This document shows, in pieces, positions 31,982 to 40,834 of a stretch of 64,000 bases of DNA (position 1 is the first letter of the stretch; every line of letters starts with the position of its first letter). Both the position numbers and the translations under genes were made by a program. Location: contig NZ_FOWC01000019.1 in the NCBI RefSeq assembly GCF_900115345.1, positions 96,600 through 160,599 of the forward strand, read 5' to 3'. The notes under the pieces are model-generated. The model was not told the origin of the DNA. It saw only the letters and a program-made list of their open reading frames with translations, and did no database searches. The DNA is from Amycolatopsis rubida. Lineage in GTDB: Bacteria > Actinomycetota > Actinomycetes > Mycobacteriales > Pseudonocardiaceae.

Positions 31982-33619
31982 ATGAGCGCCACACTCGTCG
32001 CGAAGGACCTGGCCGCTGGCCACGGTGACCGCGTTCTCTTCTCCGGTCTCGATCTCGTCGTCGCCCCGGGCGAGGTGATCGGACTGGTCGGCGTCAACGG
32101 CGCCGGGAAGTCCACCTTGCTCCGCACGCTGGCCGGGCTGGCCCGCCCGGAATCCGGGGAGGTCCGGCTGAACCCGCCGACCGCCACCGTCGGGCACCTG
32201 CCCCAGGAACCGGAGCGGCGCGAGGGGGAATCGGTGCGCGCCTTCCTCGCGCGACGCACCGGAGTCGCGGCGGCGCAAACCGCGCTCGACGCGGCGACGG
32301 ATGCCCTTGCCGCGGGCGCGGGCGGCGCCGACGACGCATACGGCGCCGCGCTGGACCGCTGGCTCGCGCTCGGCGGCGCCGACCTGGACGACCGGGCCGG
32401 CGAGGTCGCCGCGGACCTCGGGCTGGCCGTCGACCTCGACCAGCCGATGGTCTCGCTGTCGGGCGGGCAGGCCGCGCGCGCCGGGCTGGCGTCGCTGCTG
32501 CTCAGCCGCTACGACATCTTCCTGCTCGACGAGCCGACGAACGACCTCGACCTCGACGGGCTCGCCCGGCTGGAGCGGTTCGTCGCCGGGCTGCGCGCGG
32601 GCACCGTGCTGGTGAGCCACGACCGCGAGTTCCTGGCCCGCACGGTCGGCCGCGTGGTGGAACTGGACCTGGCGCAGCAGCAGGTGAACACCTACGGCGG
32701 CGGGTACGAGTCCTATCTGGAGGAACGAGCCCTCGCGCGGCGGCACGCGCGCGAGGGCTACGACGAATATGCCAATACCCGTGCGGCGCTGGAGGCCCGG
32801 GCGGGCATGCAGCGCGCGTGGATGGAGAAGGGCGTCAAGAACGCGCGCCGCAAGGCGGCCGACAACGACAAGATCGGCCGCAAGTTCCGCAGCGAGGCCA
32901 CCGAGAAACAAGCGTCGAAGGCGCGCCAGACGGACCGGATGATCGAACGGCTAGAGGTCGTCGAGGAGCCCCGCAAGGAGTGGGAGCTGCGGATGGAGAT
33001 CGCGGCGGCTCCGCGTGCGGGCGCGGTGGTCGCGACGCTGCGGGGCGCGGTCGTGCGGCGCGGCGAGTTCACGCTCGGACCGGTGGACCTGCAGATCGAC
33101 TGGGCGGACAAGGTCGCCATCACCGGCGCGAACGGCGCGGGCAAGTCCACGCTGCTGGCGGCGTTGCTCGGCCGGTTGCCGCTGGCCGAGGGCAACGCCG
33201 CGCTCGGCCCCGGCGTGGTGGTCGGCGAGGTCGACCAGGCCCGCAGGCTGTTCCTCGGCGACCTCCCGCTGGCGGACGCGTTCGCGCGGGAGGTCCCGGC
33301 GCTCGCCGACGCGGAAGTCCGTACCCTGCTGGCGAAATTCGGGCTCAAGGCCGCGCACGTGCTGCGCCCGGCGGCGACACTGTCGCCCGGCGAGCGCACC
33401 CGCGCGGCACTGGCGCTGCTGCAGGCGCGCGGGGTGAACCTGCTGGTGCTGGACGAGCCGACCAACCACCTTGACCTGCCCGCGATCGAACAGCTTGAGT
33501 CCGCTTTGGACAGTTACCCGGGCACGCTGTTGCTGGTGACGCACGACCGCCGGATGCTGGACGCGGTTTCGGTGACGCGCAGGCTGGAAGTCGGCGGGGG
33601 CAAGGTTTTCGAGCGCTAG
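31982..33619 (+). CDS. ABC-F family ATPase
   Basis: 545 aa with two nucleotide-binding domains and no membrane segments. First half: Walker A GVNGAGKSTLLR, signature LSGGQAARAGLASLL, Walker B FLLDEPTNDLD. Second half: GANGAGKSTLLAALL, LSPGERTRAALALL, LVLDEPTNHLD. A charged interdomain linker (around KNARRKAADNDKIGRKF, about 285-310) is typical. ABC-F proteins act on ribosomes as translation factors or antibiotic-protection proteins; which type this is cannot be told here. The TAAACT box at 31966-31971 lies so close to the ATG that the message may be nearly leaderless. Confidence 0.92.
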   Translation: MSATLVAKDLAAGHGDRVLFSGLDLVVAPGEVIGLVGVNGAGKSTLLRTLAGLARPESGEVRLNPPTATVGHLPQEPERREGESVRAFLARRTGVAAAQTALDAATDALAAGAGGADDAYGAALDRWLALGGADLDDRAGEVAADLGLAVDLDQPMVSLSGGQAARAGLASLLLSRYDIFLLDEPTNDLDLDGLARLERFVAGLRAGTVLVSHDREFLARTVGRVVELDLAQQQVNTYGGGYESYLEERALARRHAREGYDEYANTRAALEARAGMQRAWMEKGVKNARRKAADNDKIGRKFRSEATEKQASKARQTDRMIERLEVVEEPRKEWELRMEIAAAPRAGAVVATLRGAVVRRGEFTLGPVDLQIDWADKVAITGANGAGKSTLLAALLGRLPLAEGNAALGPGVVVGEVDQARRLFLGDLPLADAFAREVPALADAEVRTLLAKFGLKAAHVLRPAATLSPGERTRAALALLQARGVNLLVLDEPTNHLDLPAIEQLESALDSYPGTLLLVTHDRRMLDAVSVTRRLEVGGGKVFER

Positions 33620-33632
33620 GACGGAACCGCGG

Positions 33633-34496
33633 TCACTTCGGTGAGCCCGCGGACCACGCCCCGGTCGCCGCTGCCCGCTTGGCGTAGTCGGCGAAATCCC
33701 TTGGCTCGCGCCCGATCGCGCGTTGGACGCCGTCGCTGAGGAAGCCGGTTTTCCCTCGGTGCAGCCATTCGAACGGGCCTGCTTGCATTTCCGCCGCTGC
33801 CCGGTCGTAGCCGCGGCCGATCAGGCGGCGCACGTACTCCGGTATCTCCACCGGCATCTGCCTGATCTCCCGGCCGGTCGCCCTCGCGATCTCGGCCACC
33901 GCCTCGGGGAACGTCAGCGGCCTCGGACCGGAGAGTTCGTAGCTCTGCTCCTGGTGCCCGTCTTCGGTGAGGGCGGCGACGGCGACCGCGGCGATGTCGG
34001 TGGCGTCGACGAACGGCACTGTGCCGTCGCCGACCGGGATCGCGACTTCGCCGTCGCGCAGTTCGGACAGTTTCGGGTCTTCCTCGAAGGTCTGCGCGAA
34101 CCAGCACGGGCGCACGATCGTCCATTCCGCGCCGCTCTCGCCGGCCGCGCGCTCGCCGTCGAGCACCGCCTGCGCCCAGGGGCCGTACGGGGTTTTCAGC
34201 AGGTAGTCCTCGCCGTCGTCGCCGCGGCCGGACAATGCCACGATCCGCCGGACTCCCGACCGCACCGCCAGTTCCGTGAACTCCGCCGGATCCGCCGTGC
34301 CGACCGCGCCCCACACGTTGAGGTACAGCGTGTCCGCCCCGGCGAGAGCGGGCTGCCAGGTGGACCGGTCCGCCCAGTCGAAGCGAACCGGGCTGGACCG
34401 GGAGACGGGCCGCACCGCGTGCCCCAGCTCCCGCAAGCGGGCCACCACGTGCCGGCCGACCTTCCCGGTCGCGCCCATCACCAGAACAGCGCTCAT
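33633..34496 (-). CDS. NmrA-like NAD(P)-binding oxidoreductase
   Basis: 287 aa. The N-terminal Rossmann motif VLVMGATGKVGRHVVARL and the short extended-SDR body (YLNVWGAVG, RRIVALSGRGDDGE, WTIVRPCWFAQTF, VPFVDATDIAAVAVAAL) place it in the NmrA/atypical SDR group. The classic YxxxK pair is not obvious, so it may be a redox sensor or reductase of unknown substrate. An iron box (34519-34537) lies 23 bp before the start codon, so the gene should be induced under iron limitation along with the siderophore genes. Confidence 0.85.
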   Translation of the reverse strand: MSAVLVMGATGKVGRHVVARLRELGHAVRPVSRSSPVRFDWADRSTWQPALAGADTLYLNVWGAVGTADPAEFTELAVRSGVRRIVALSGRGDDGEDYLLKTPYGPWAQAVLDGERAAGESGAEWTIVRPCWFAQTFEEDPKLSELRDGEVAIPVGDGTVPFVDATDIAAVAVAALTEDGHQEQSYELSGPRPLTFPEAVAEIARATGREIRQMPVEIPEYVRRLIGRGYDRAAAEMQAGPFEWLHRGKTGFLSDGVQRAIGREPRDFADYAKRAAATGAWSAGSPK

Positions 34497-34518
34497 GCCG
34501 ACAGGTTAGCGGTGCGAG

Positions 34519-34537
34519 ATAGGTAAGGCTAGCCTAA
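34519..34537 (-). promoter_or_regulatory. Iron box (DmdR/IdeR operator) before the NmrA-like gene
   Basis: The 19 bases ATAGGTAAGGCTAGCCTAA match the actinobacterial iron-box consensus TTAGGTTAGGCTAACCTAA at 16 of 19 positions. It lies upstream of the minus-strand gene at 34496 and after the end of the formyltransferase gene. Confidence 0.8.
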
Positions 34538-34598
34538 GTCTGAGTCCAGCTTCGGACCCGGCTCGCCGCGGAGCCGGGTCCGGCACCGAGAGTGCTGG

Positions 34599-35546
34599 CT
34601 ACGGACGGTCGGTGAGATATCCGCCCATGGTCGTGAAGTACTCAGCCGCCGGCAGTTCCCGGTCGTCAGCCGTGCGGACGCGTTCGATTCGGAGCCCCGG
34701 CGACTGGCCGCGCCGTGCATCCCGGCCGGCGACGATCACCACGCCCTCGCCTTCGCGGATGAAGATGCGGCCTGGAGTTCCGCCGTAGTGACCGTCCGAA
34801 ACCGAGGCGCGCACGATGCGCAGCCGCTCGCCGCGGTGGTAGGCGAAGGCGTTGGGGTACGGGTCGGATTGGGCGCGCACCAGGCGGTCCAGTTCCTCGG
34901 CGGACCAGGACCAGTCGATGAGGCTGTCGCGCGGGGCGCGTTTGTGGAAGAAGCTCGCCTTCGTCCGGTCCTGCGCGATCGGGACCACGGTGCCGGATTC
35001 GATGAGGCCCAGGGCCTCGGTCACGAGCGGTTCGATGAGATCCACGGTGCGGTGGAACAGATCCGTGGCGGTGTCGCGGGGGCCGACCGCGACCGCGCGC
35101 TGGGCGACGATGTCGCCCGCGTCGAGTTCGTCGTTCATCATGTGCGCGGTGACGCCGACTTCCGGCTCGCCGTTGATCAGCGCCCAGATGATGGGAGAGA
35201 AGCCGGCGTAGGCGGGCAGCAGCGAGTCGTGCACGTTGAGCGTGCCGTGGCGCGGCAGGGCGAAGATCTCCGGCGGCAGCCAGGTGCGCCAGTTGTTCGC
35301 GACGATCAGGTCGAGGTCCGCCGCCTTCAGCTCGGCGAGCAGTTCGGCGTCGTCCGGGCGGGTGCGCAGCAGGGTGCGGATCCCGTGCTCCTCGGCCAGT
35401 TCGGCGACCGAATCGCTCCAGATCCGTTCGTAGGCGTGGTCGCTCGGCGGGTGAGTGACCACCAGCCGCACGTCCTGGCCTGCGTCGAGGAGGGCCTTCA
35501 GGGTGCGGTGTCCCCAGGTCTGGTAGCCGAACATGGCCACGCGCAT
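34599..35546 (-). CDS. Hydroxyornithine N-formyltransferase (hydroxamate siderophore)
   Basis: 315 aa from ATG 35546, with GAAAGG upstream; a longer in-frame start lacks such a site. It is a methionyl-tRNA formyltransferase-type enzyme: MRVAMFGYQTWGHRTLKALL, catalytic Asn in VANNWRTWLPPEI, NVHDSLLPAYAGFSPI (with the His-x-Ser-LLP core) and DELDAGDIVAQ. It diverges from the ornithine N-hydroxylase across a shared iron box, as in coelichelin-type loci, where the enzyme formylates N5-hydroxyornithine with N10-formyl-tetrahydrofolate. It is not the housekeeping Fmt, given this context. Confidence 0.9.
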   Translation of the reverse strand: MRVAMFGYQTWGHRTLKALLDAGQDVRLVVTHPPSDHAYERIWSDSVAELAEEHGIRTLLRTRPDDAELLAELKAADLDLIVANNWRTWLPPEIFALPRHGTLNVHDSLLPAYAGFSPIIWALINGEPEVGVTAHMMNDELDAGDIVAQRAVAVGPRDTATDLFHRTVDLIEPLVTEALGLIESGTVVPIAQDRTKASFFHKRAPRDSLIDWSWSAEELDRLVRAQSDPYPNAFAYHRGERLRIVRASVSDGHYGGTPGRIFIREGEGVVIVAGRDARRGQSPGLRIERVRTADDRELPAAEYFTTMGGYLTDRP

Positions 35547-35595
35547 CGGCGGTGCACCTTTCGTGGTCGGGACGAACATCACCCGGAAGACAGTA

Positions 35596-35614
35596 CTAGC
35601 TGAGGCTTGCCTAA
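35596..35614 (+). promoter_or_regulatory. Iron box between formyltransferase and ornithine hydroxylase
   Basis: CTAGCTGAGGCTTGCCTAA matches the iron-box consensus at 14 of 19 positions, and an extra half site TTAGGTTAGG follows at 35616-35625. It is placed to repress both divergent siderophore genes when iron is plentiful. Confidence 0.75.
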
Positions 35615-35686
35615 GTTAGGTTAGGGTTTCTTGAGCATTGGTCAGTCGAGAACGGTGATGCGGCAGTGCCGCGCTAGGGGACTTTC

Positions 35687-37024
35687 ATGTCACGAGCAGG
35701 GGCCGAGGACAGCCAGGTGCCGGTGTACGACGTGGTCGGGGTCGGGTTCGGGCCGTCCAACCTCGCGCTCGCGATCGCCCTCGCCGAGCACAACGCGGGC
35801 TCGGGGGAGACGGTCACGGCGCACTTCCTGGAGCGCCAGTCCCGTTTCGGCTGGCATCGCGGGATGCTGATCGACACCGCGACCATGCAGGTGTCGTTCC
35901 TCAAGGACCTGGTGACGATGCGGAATCCGGCGAGCGCGTTCACCTTCCTGAACTACCTGCACGAGAAGGGGCGGCTGGTCGATTTCATCAACCACAAGAC
36001 CCTGTTCCCGCTGCGCGTCGAGTTCCACGACTACTTCGAATGGGCCGCGGCGAAGGTCGACGACCTGGTGTCCTACGGCAGCGAAGTCGTTTCGGTCGAA
36101 CCGGTCCGCGACGGCGACGAGATCGCGTTCTTCGACGTGCGCGTCGCGGTGGACGGCGAGATCACCGAGCTGCGGGCCCGGAATCTGGTGCTGGGCACCG
36201 GATTGCGCGCGAAGCTGCCGGAGGGGGTCGTGGCCGGAGACCGGATCTGGCACAACAGCGAGCTGCTGCACCGCGTCGAGTCGTTGCGCGGTACGGACGC
36301 GCGGCGGTTCGTAGTGATCGGCGCCGGTCAGAGTGCGGCCGAAGTCGCCGCTTTGCTGCACGACGAATTCCCGCGCGCGGAAGTGTGCGCGGTGTTCGCG
36401 CGCTACGGCTACAGCCCCGCCGACGACAGTGCGTTCGCCAACCGGATTTTCGACCCGGAGGGGGTCGATTCCTTCTACGCGGCAAGCGAACCGGTCAAGG
36501 AACGCCTGATGGGCTATCACGGCGCGACGAATTACTCCGCGGTCGATCTCGACCTCATCGACGAGCTGTACCGGCGGCGCTACCAGGAGAAGGTGCTCGG
36601 CGTGGAACGGCTGCGGCTGTTCAACGTCTCGCGTCCGGTCGAGGTGGCCGACCAGGGCACGCACGTGCGCGCGACTGTCGAATCGCTGGCGACCGGCGAA
36701 CGTTCGGTGCTCGACGCCGACGCGGTCGTCTACGCGACCGGCTACCTGCCCGCAGACCCGACGCCGCTGCTCGGCGGACTGGCCGGCCGATGCCGCCGGG
36801 ACGAGCAGGGCAGGCTGAAGGTCGAACGCGACTACCGGATCACGACCGACCCGGCCGTGCGCGGCGGGCTCTACTTGCAGGGCGGCACCGAGCACACGCA
36901 CGGGATCACGTCGTCGCTGCTGTCGAACACCGCGGTGCGGGTCGGCGAGATCCTGCAGTCCATTGTGGACCGGCGGGCGGCCGGATCCGATCCGGTGGAG
37001 TACGCGGTCAGCGGGATCCGCTGA
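35687..37024 (+). CDS. L-ornithine N5-monooxygenase (siderophore hydroxylase)
   Basis: 445 aa. FAD site VVGVGFGPSNLALAIAL near the N-terminus, the signature WHRGMLIDTATMQVSFLKDLVTMRNP, NADPH site VVIGAGQSAAEVAALL, and ATGYLPADPTPLL near the C-terminus are all typical of SidA/PvdA/CchB-type N-hydroxylating monooxygenases. It makes N5-hydroxyornithine from ornithine, O2 and NADPH in the cytoplasm. The divergent formyltransferase would then convert this to N5-formyl-N5-hydroxyornithine. An MbtH gene follows after 20 bp. The NRPS that would use the building block is not in this window. Confidence 0.94.
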   Translation: MSRAGAEDSQVPVYDVVGVGFGPSNLALAIALAEHNAGSGETVTAHFLERQSRFGWHRGMLIDTATMQVSFLKDLVTMRNPASAFTFLNYLHEKGRLVDFINHKTLFPLRVEFHDYFEWAAAKVDDLVSYGSEVVSVEPVRDGDEIAFFDVRVAVDGEITELRARNLVLGTGLRAKLPEGVVAGDRIWHNSELLHRVESLRGTDARRFVVIGAGQSAAEVAALLHDEFPRAEVCAVFARYGYSPADDSAFANRIFDPEGVDSFYAASEPVKERLMGYHGATNYSAVDLDLIDELYRRRYQEKVLGVERLRLFNVSRPVEVADQGTHVRATVESLATGERSVLDADAVVYATGYLPADPTPLLGGLAGRCRRDEQGRLKVERDYRITTDPAVRGGLYLQGGTEHTHGITSSLLSNTAVRVGEILQSIVDRRAAGSDPVEYAVSGIR

Positions 37025-37044
37025 AGCGGGGGAAGGTCTGGGCC

Positions 37045-37254
37045 ATGACGAATCCGTTCGAAAACCCCGACGGCGTTTACCGGGTCCTCGTGAACGACGA
37101 GGGCCAGCACAGCCTGTGGCCGGACTTCGCGGCCGTGCCGGACGGGTGGCGGACCGCCTTCGGGCCGGCCGCGCGGCAGGCCTGCCTGGACCACATCGAG
37201 CGGACCTGGACCGATCTGCGCCCGCTTTCTCTTCTCGCGCCTGACGAATCCTGA
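37045..37254 (+). CDS. MbtH-like protein of the siderophore locus
   Basis: 69 aa, standard MbtH length. The family signature is complete: NDEGQHSLWP, VPDGWRTAFG, CLDHIERTWTDLRPLSL. It activates an NRPS adenylation domain, here presumably that of the siderophore synthetase encoded elsewhere. It is transcribed after the ornithine hydroxylase and ends just before a 35-bp hairpin. It lacks the extra C-terminal domain found in the MbtH fusion at 5945-6532. Confidence 0.93.
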   Translation: MTNPFENPDGVYRVLVNDEGQHSLWPDFAAVPDGWRTAFGPAARQACLDHIERTWTDLRPLSLLAPDES

Positions 37255-37259
37255 CCTCG

Positions 37260-37294
37260 GTGAGGGGAACCCTGGGAATCAGGGTTCCCCTCAC
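37260..37294. terminator. Shared hairpin between convergent MbtH and ABC genes
   Basis: GTGAGGGGAACCCT pairs with AGGGTTCCCCTCAC around a 7-base loop. It begins six bases after the MbtH stop, and its right arm holds the stop codon of the minus-strand ABC gene. There is no U tract. It belongs to the same inverted-repeat family as 59133-59179 and 63123-63169. Confidence 0.8.
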
Positions 37295-39054
37295 CAGCGG
37301 TGGCCGCGCAGCCCGGACCAGGCGGTCCAGAGCGTGGCGTACCGGCCGCCGGCCGCGACCAGTTCGTCGTGCGTCCCGGATTCCACGACCACCCCGGAGT
37401 CCAAGACCACAATGCGGTCCGAAGCGGCCGCTTGCGTCAACCGGTGCGCCACGATCAGGCCGGTCCGGCCTTCGAGCGCGGCCGCCGCGGCGGATTCGAG
37501 CGTTTTCGCCCCCGCGCTGCCTGCCTCGGCCGTGGCCTCGTCGAGGATCGCGACCGGCGGATCGGCGAGCACCAACCGAACGAGCGCCAGCTGCTGAGCC
37601 TGCGTGACGGTGAGCCGATGCCCGCCCTCGCCGACGACCGTCGCGAGCCCGTCCGGCAACGCCTCAACCCACTCGGCCGCGCCGACCTTGGCCAGCGCGG
37701 CGTGGAGATCCTCATCGCCGGCCTCGGGGGCGGCCAGCCGGAGATCGTCGGCCAGCGATCCGCTGAAGACGTGCACTTCCTGGCTGATCAACGCGACCGC
37801 GCGCCGGGTGGCGGCCGGGCCGAGCTGGTCGAGCGGCACGCCGCCGATCGACACCGTGCCGCTGGTGGCCTGATGGATCCCGGCGATCAGCTTGGCCAGC
37901 GTCGTCTTCCCGGCCCCGCTCGCCCCGACCATCGCGACGCGCTCGCCCGGCGCGACCTCGAGGTCGACCTCGCGCAGCACCGGATGATCGTCCACATAGG
38001 AGTGTCCGATGCCTGCTGCCTTCACCGAGGCGTCGACCGGAGGGCCCACGCGGGTCGGCTCGGCCGGTGAAGGCAGATCCGTGACGCCGATGAGCCGGGA
38101 CAGGCTCGCGGTCGCCGCCTGCGCGTCGTCGACCAGCGCGAGGGCGGTGTTGATCGGCCCGAAGAGGCTGTGGAAGTACAACGCGGCCGCCGTCGCGACG
38201 CCGACCGTCGCGAGATTCGCGCCCACCAGGAGAAAACCGGCCGCCAGTACCGCGGAAAGGCCGACGAACTCGGCGAGATTCAGCCGCCCGTAGAACCGGG
38301 TGGCGAGGCGAACCCCGCGCAATGCCAGCTCAACCGCGCCGTTGGACCGTTCGCGGACCCGGTCGACGTGCGCGTCCGCGAGCCGGAACGCGCGGACGGT
38401 CTTGGCGCCGCCGATGGTGTCGAGAAGTTGTTGCTGCTGCGCTCCGACGGCGGCTCGCTGGGCGGCGTACAGCGGGGTGGCGCGGCGGACGTACCAGCGG
38501 ACAGTGTGCAGCTGGATCGGGACCGCCAGCAGGGCCGCGACGAGGAAACGCCAGTCGAGGATCGCCATCGCGACCAGCGTCAGCACGATCGTCAGCACCG
38601 AACGGGCCAGCGCGGGCAGCGCTTGCCGGACCGCGTCGGCGACGACCGAGACGTCGTTGGTGACCCGGGTGGTCAAGTCGCCGGAACCGGCCTTCTCGAC
38701 CTGCTCCAGCGGCAGGCCGAGAGCGCGGTCGATGAATCGTTCGCGCAGGTCGGCGAGCATGGTTTCGCCGAGCCGGGCGAGCATCGAGACGCCGATCGCG
38801 GTGGTGATCGCGGACGTCGCGGCGACCAGGACCAGTCCGGCGACGGGCCAGCCGAGCGCGGCCGCGGACTGGCGGGTGGCGACAAGGTCGACGACGCGGC
38901 CAAGCAGGGGAGCGGTGAGCAGCCCGATCGCGGTCGCGCCGACGACGAAGGCGAAGGACCCGATCGCGCGGCCTTTCGCTTGCCGCAGCAGGTCGAGCAG
39001 GACCGAACGGATGCGCGGTCCGGCGGCGACGGGGAGGAGTTCGCGTTCGGTCAC
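37291..39054 (-). CDS. ABC exporter subunit B of a heterodimer (iron-regulated)
   Basis: 587 aa from a GTG overlapping the partner gene by GTGA. Residues about 20-310 are a six-helix exporter domain; the ATPase domain has intact Walker A VGASGAGKTTLAKLI, Q-loop ISQEVHVF and Walker B VAILDEATAE, and switch His in VAHRL. The LSGGQ signature is degenerate (LTVTQAQQ). This fits a heterodimer in which its Walker A/B pairs with the intact signature of the other subunit. Downstream of an iron box and beside siderophore genes, the pair probably exports, or as in IrtAB imports, the siderophore. Confidence 0.9.
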   Translation of the reverse strand: MTERELLPVAAGPRIRSVLLDLLRQAKGRAIGSFAFVVGATAIGLLTAPLLGRVVDLVATRQSAAALGWPVAGLVLVAATSAITTAIGVSMLARLGETMLADLRERFIDRALGLPLEQVEKAGSGDLTTRVTNDVSVVADAVRQALPALARSVLTIVLTLVAMAILDWRFLVAALLAVPIQLHTVRWYVRRATPLYAAQRAAVGAQQQQLLDTIGGAKTVRAFRLADAHVDRVRERSNGAVELALRGVRLATRFYGRLNLAEFVGLSAVLAAGFLLVGANLATVGVATAAALYFHSLFGPINTALALVDDAQAATASLSRLIGVTDLPSPAEPTRVGPPVDASVKAAGIGHSYVDDHPVLREVDLEVAPGERVAMVGASGAGKTTLAKLIAGIHQATSGTVSIGGVPLDQLGPAATRRAVALISQEVHVFSGSLADDLRLAAPEAGDEDLHAALAKVGAAEWVEALPDGLATVVGEGGHRLTVTQAQQLALVRLVLADPPVAILDEATAEAGSAGAKTLESAAAAALEGRTGLIVAHRLTQAAASDRIVVLDSGVVVESGTHDELVAAGGRYATLWTAWSGLRGHRW

Positions 39055-40727
39055 GAGAGCACCGCCGCTCGGTAGGCCGCCTCGGCGCGGACGAGTTCGG
39101 CGTGGCTGCCTTCGGCGACGACCCGGCCGTCTTCGATCAGCACGACCCGGTCGGTCACGGTGAGCAGCGCCGGGCTGGTGGTGACCACGATCGTCGTGCG
39201 GTTGCGCCGGAGTTCCGCGACTCCGGCGGCGATGCGGGCTTCGGTGACGGTGTCGACAGCGGTGGTCGGGTCGTGCAGCACGAGGACCGGAGTCTCGGTG
39301 GCGAGGGCGCGGGCGAGCGCGACCCGTTGCCGTTGTCCGCCGGACAGTGATCGCCCGCGTTCGGTGACGGCGGTGGCGGTGCCGGACGGGAGCGTCGCGG
39401 CGACCTCGTCGGCGGCTGAGGCGGTGAGCACCCCGTCGGGGACGGCGGGCATTCCGCCGCGGACGTTCTCTTCCACGGTGCCCTCGAACAGGTCTGTGTC
39501 GTGCGCGGCGACGAGGACGACGTCGCGGACTCGGTCGGGATCCACAGTGGACAGATTCACGGCGTCGACGCGGACGGCACCGGAGCGCGGATCGGCGAAC
39601 CGGCCCAGGCAATCGAGGAGATCGGTAGCCGTGGCGGGGTCGGCGGTGACGACGCCGAGCAGCTCGCCGGGCGGGACGACGAGGTCGAGTTCGCGGAGTT
39701 TTCCATGCGATACCGCGGAAAGCTCCACCCCGCCGGCAGCCGGCGCGGGCAGCTCTCCGGTTCCTTCGGGGACGGCCGGCGGTGCGCTGAGCACCGCGGC
39801 GACCCGGCCGGCGGAGGCGCGGCCCTGGGCGAGCTGGCCGTTGACCCAGGCGAAGATGGTGAACGGCGTCTGCAGGAACTGCGCCAGCCCGACCGCGGCG
39901 ACGAGGTCGCCGACGGAGATCTCGCCGTTCGCGGCCAGCGAGCCGCCGACGAGCGCGACGATCGCGATGAAGATCCCGGTGAGCGCGAGCAGAGCGCCGT
40001 TGTGCCACGCCTGCGCCCGAGCCGCGCGGATGGTCGCTCGCAGGGAATCCCGGCTGGTGCGCCGATACCGCGCGGTCGCCGCCGGTTCCGCGCCGATGCC
40101 CTTCAGCACTCGCAGCCCGCTGACGAGGTCGGCCGCGACACCCGAGGCGTGCGCGGCGCGTTCCTGTTCCACCTCGCTGCGCTTCTCCAGCGGTTTGCCG
40201 ATGAGGTGGGCGAGGAACAGCAGCGGCGGGGTGCCGAGGAGGACTAGCAGCCCGAGCGGCACCGACATCCGGAGCAGCACGACCGCGCTCACGACCAGCC
40301 CGGCGAGCGCGGCGACGCCGAACGGGAGCACCGCGTTGATCATCCCGACCCGGCGGGCGTCCGAGGTCCCGACGCTCACCAATTCCCCGGCGAGCGCACC
40401 GTTCTCCACGCCGCCGCGAGGATGCAGGACGCGCCGGCTGACCGCGAGCCGGATCTCGTGCGCGGCCCGCTCGGACGCGCGTTCGGCGGCCCGCGCGCCG
40501 AAGCGGTAGCTGGAGGAGAGCACGAGGAAGACGACCGCCAGCACGGCCAGCCAGCCGAGGAGGGTGAGCACCGAGCTGTCGGCGACGGCCCGGTCCAGCA
40601 CGACGCCGATCACTACCGGGACAAGCGCCTCGCCGCCCTGGTGTCCCGCAGCGAGGACAGCCCCGGCGACGACGGATTTCCGTTGTCCGGCGATGGCACT
40701 GCGCAGGACGTCCCGGCCGGTGGTCAT
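39051..40727 (-). CDS. ABC exporter subunit A of a heterodimer (iron-regulated)
   Basis: 558 aa; ATG 40727 is chosen because GGAGG lies 6 bases upstream, whereas an in-frame GTG at 40787 would overlap the iron box. After six membrane helices the ATPase domain shows a clearly degenerate Walker A (VVTADPATATDLLDCL, no GKS/T) and a Walker B with Pro in place of the catalytic Glu (LVLHDPTTAVD), but a perfect signature LSGGQRQRVALARAL. It therefore supplies the signature to the active site formed with subunit B, leaving one canonical and one dead ATP site. Its promoter overlaps the iron box at 40787-40805. Confidence 0.9.
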   Translation of the reverse strand: MTTGRDVLRSAIAGQRKSVVAGAVLAAGHQGGEALVPVVIGVVLDRAVADSSVLTLLGWLAVLAVVFLVLSSSYRFGARAAERASERAAHEIRLAVSRRVLHPRGGVENGALAGELVSVGTSDARRVGMINAVLPFGVAALAGLVVSAVVLLRMSVPLGLLVLLGTPPLLFLAHLIGKPLEKRSEVEQERAAHASGVAADLVSGLRVLKGIGAEPAATARYRRTSRDSLRATIRAARAQAWHNGALLALTGIFIAIVALVGGSLAANGEISVGDLVAAVGLAQFLQTPFTIFAWVNGQLAQGRASAGRVAAVLSAPPAVPEGTGELPAPAAGGVELSAVSHGKLRELDLVVPPGELLGVVTADPATATDLLDCLGRFADPRSGAVRVDAVNLSTVDPDRVRDVVLVAAHDTDLFEGTVEENVRGGMPAVPDGVLTASAADEVAATLPSGTATAVTERGRSLSGGQRQRVALARALATETPVLVLHDPTTAVDTVTEARIAAGVAELRRNRTTIVVTTSPALLTVTDRVVLIEDGRVVAEGSHAELVRAEAAYRAAVLS

Positions 40728-40786
40728 CGGCGCCTCCGTTCGTGCGGACGCGGCCGGTCCGGTCGCCGGTTTCTCCTTTTCGTCCA

Positions 40787-40805
40787 CTAGAGAAGGCTAG
40801 CCTAA
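40787..40805 (-). promoter_or_regulatory. Iron box before the heterodimeric ABC exporter
   Basis: CTAGAGAAGGCTAGCCTAA matches the iron-box consensus at 14 of 19 positions. It is about 60 bp before ATG 40727, a normal place for repression of the minus-strand operon. The DMT transporter also ends close by at 40835 but reads away from it. Confidence 0.75.
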
Positions 40806-40834
40806 CCTTTTGGCGAGACGGTGCCGGGGAAGAG

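Noticed and set aside
34599..35546. Housekeeping methionyl-tRNA formyltransferase
   Set aside because: It is divergent from an ornithine N-hydroxylase across an iron box, which indicates siderophore biosynthesis.
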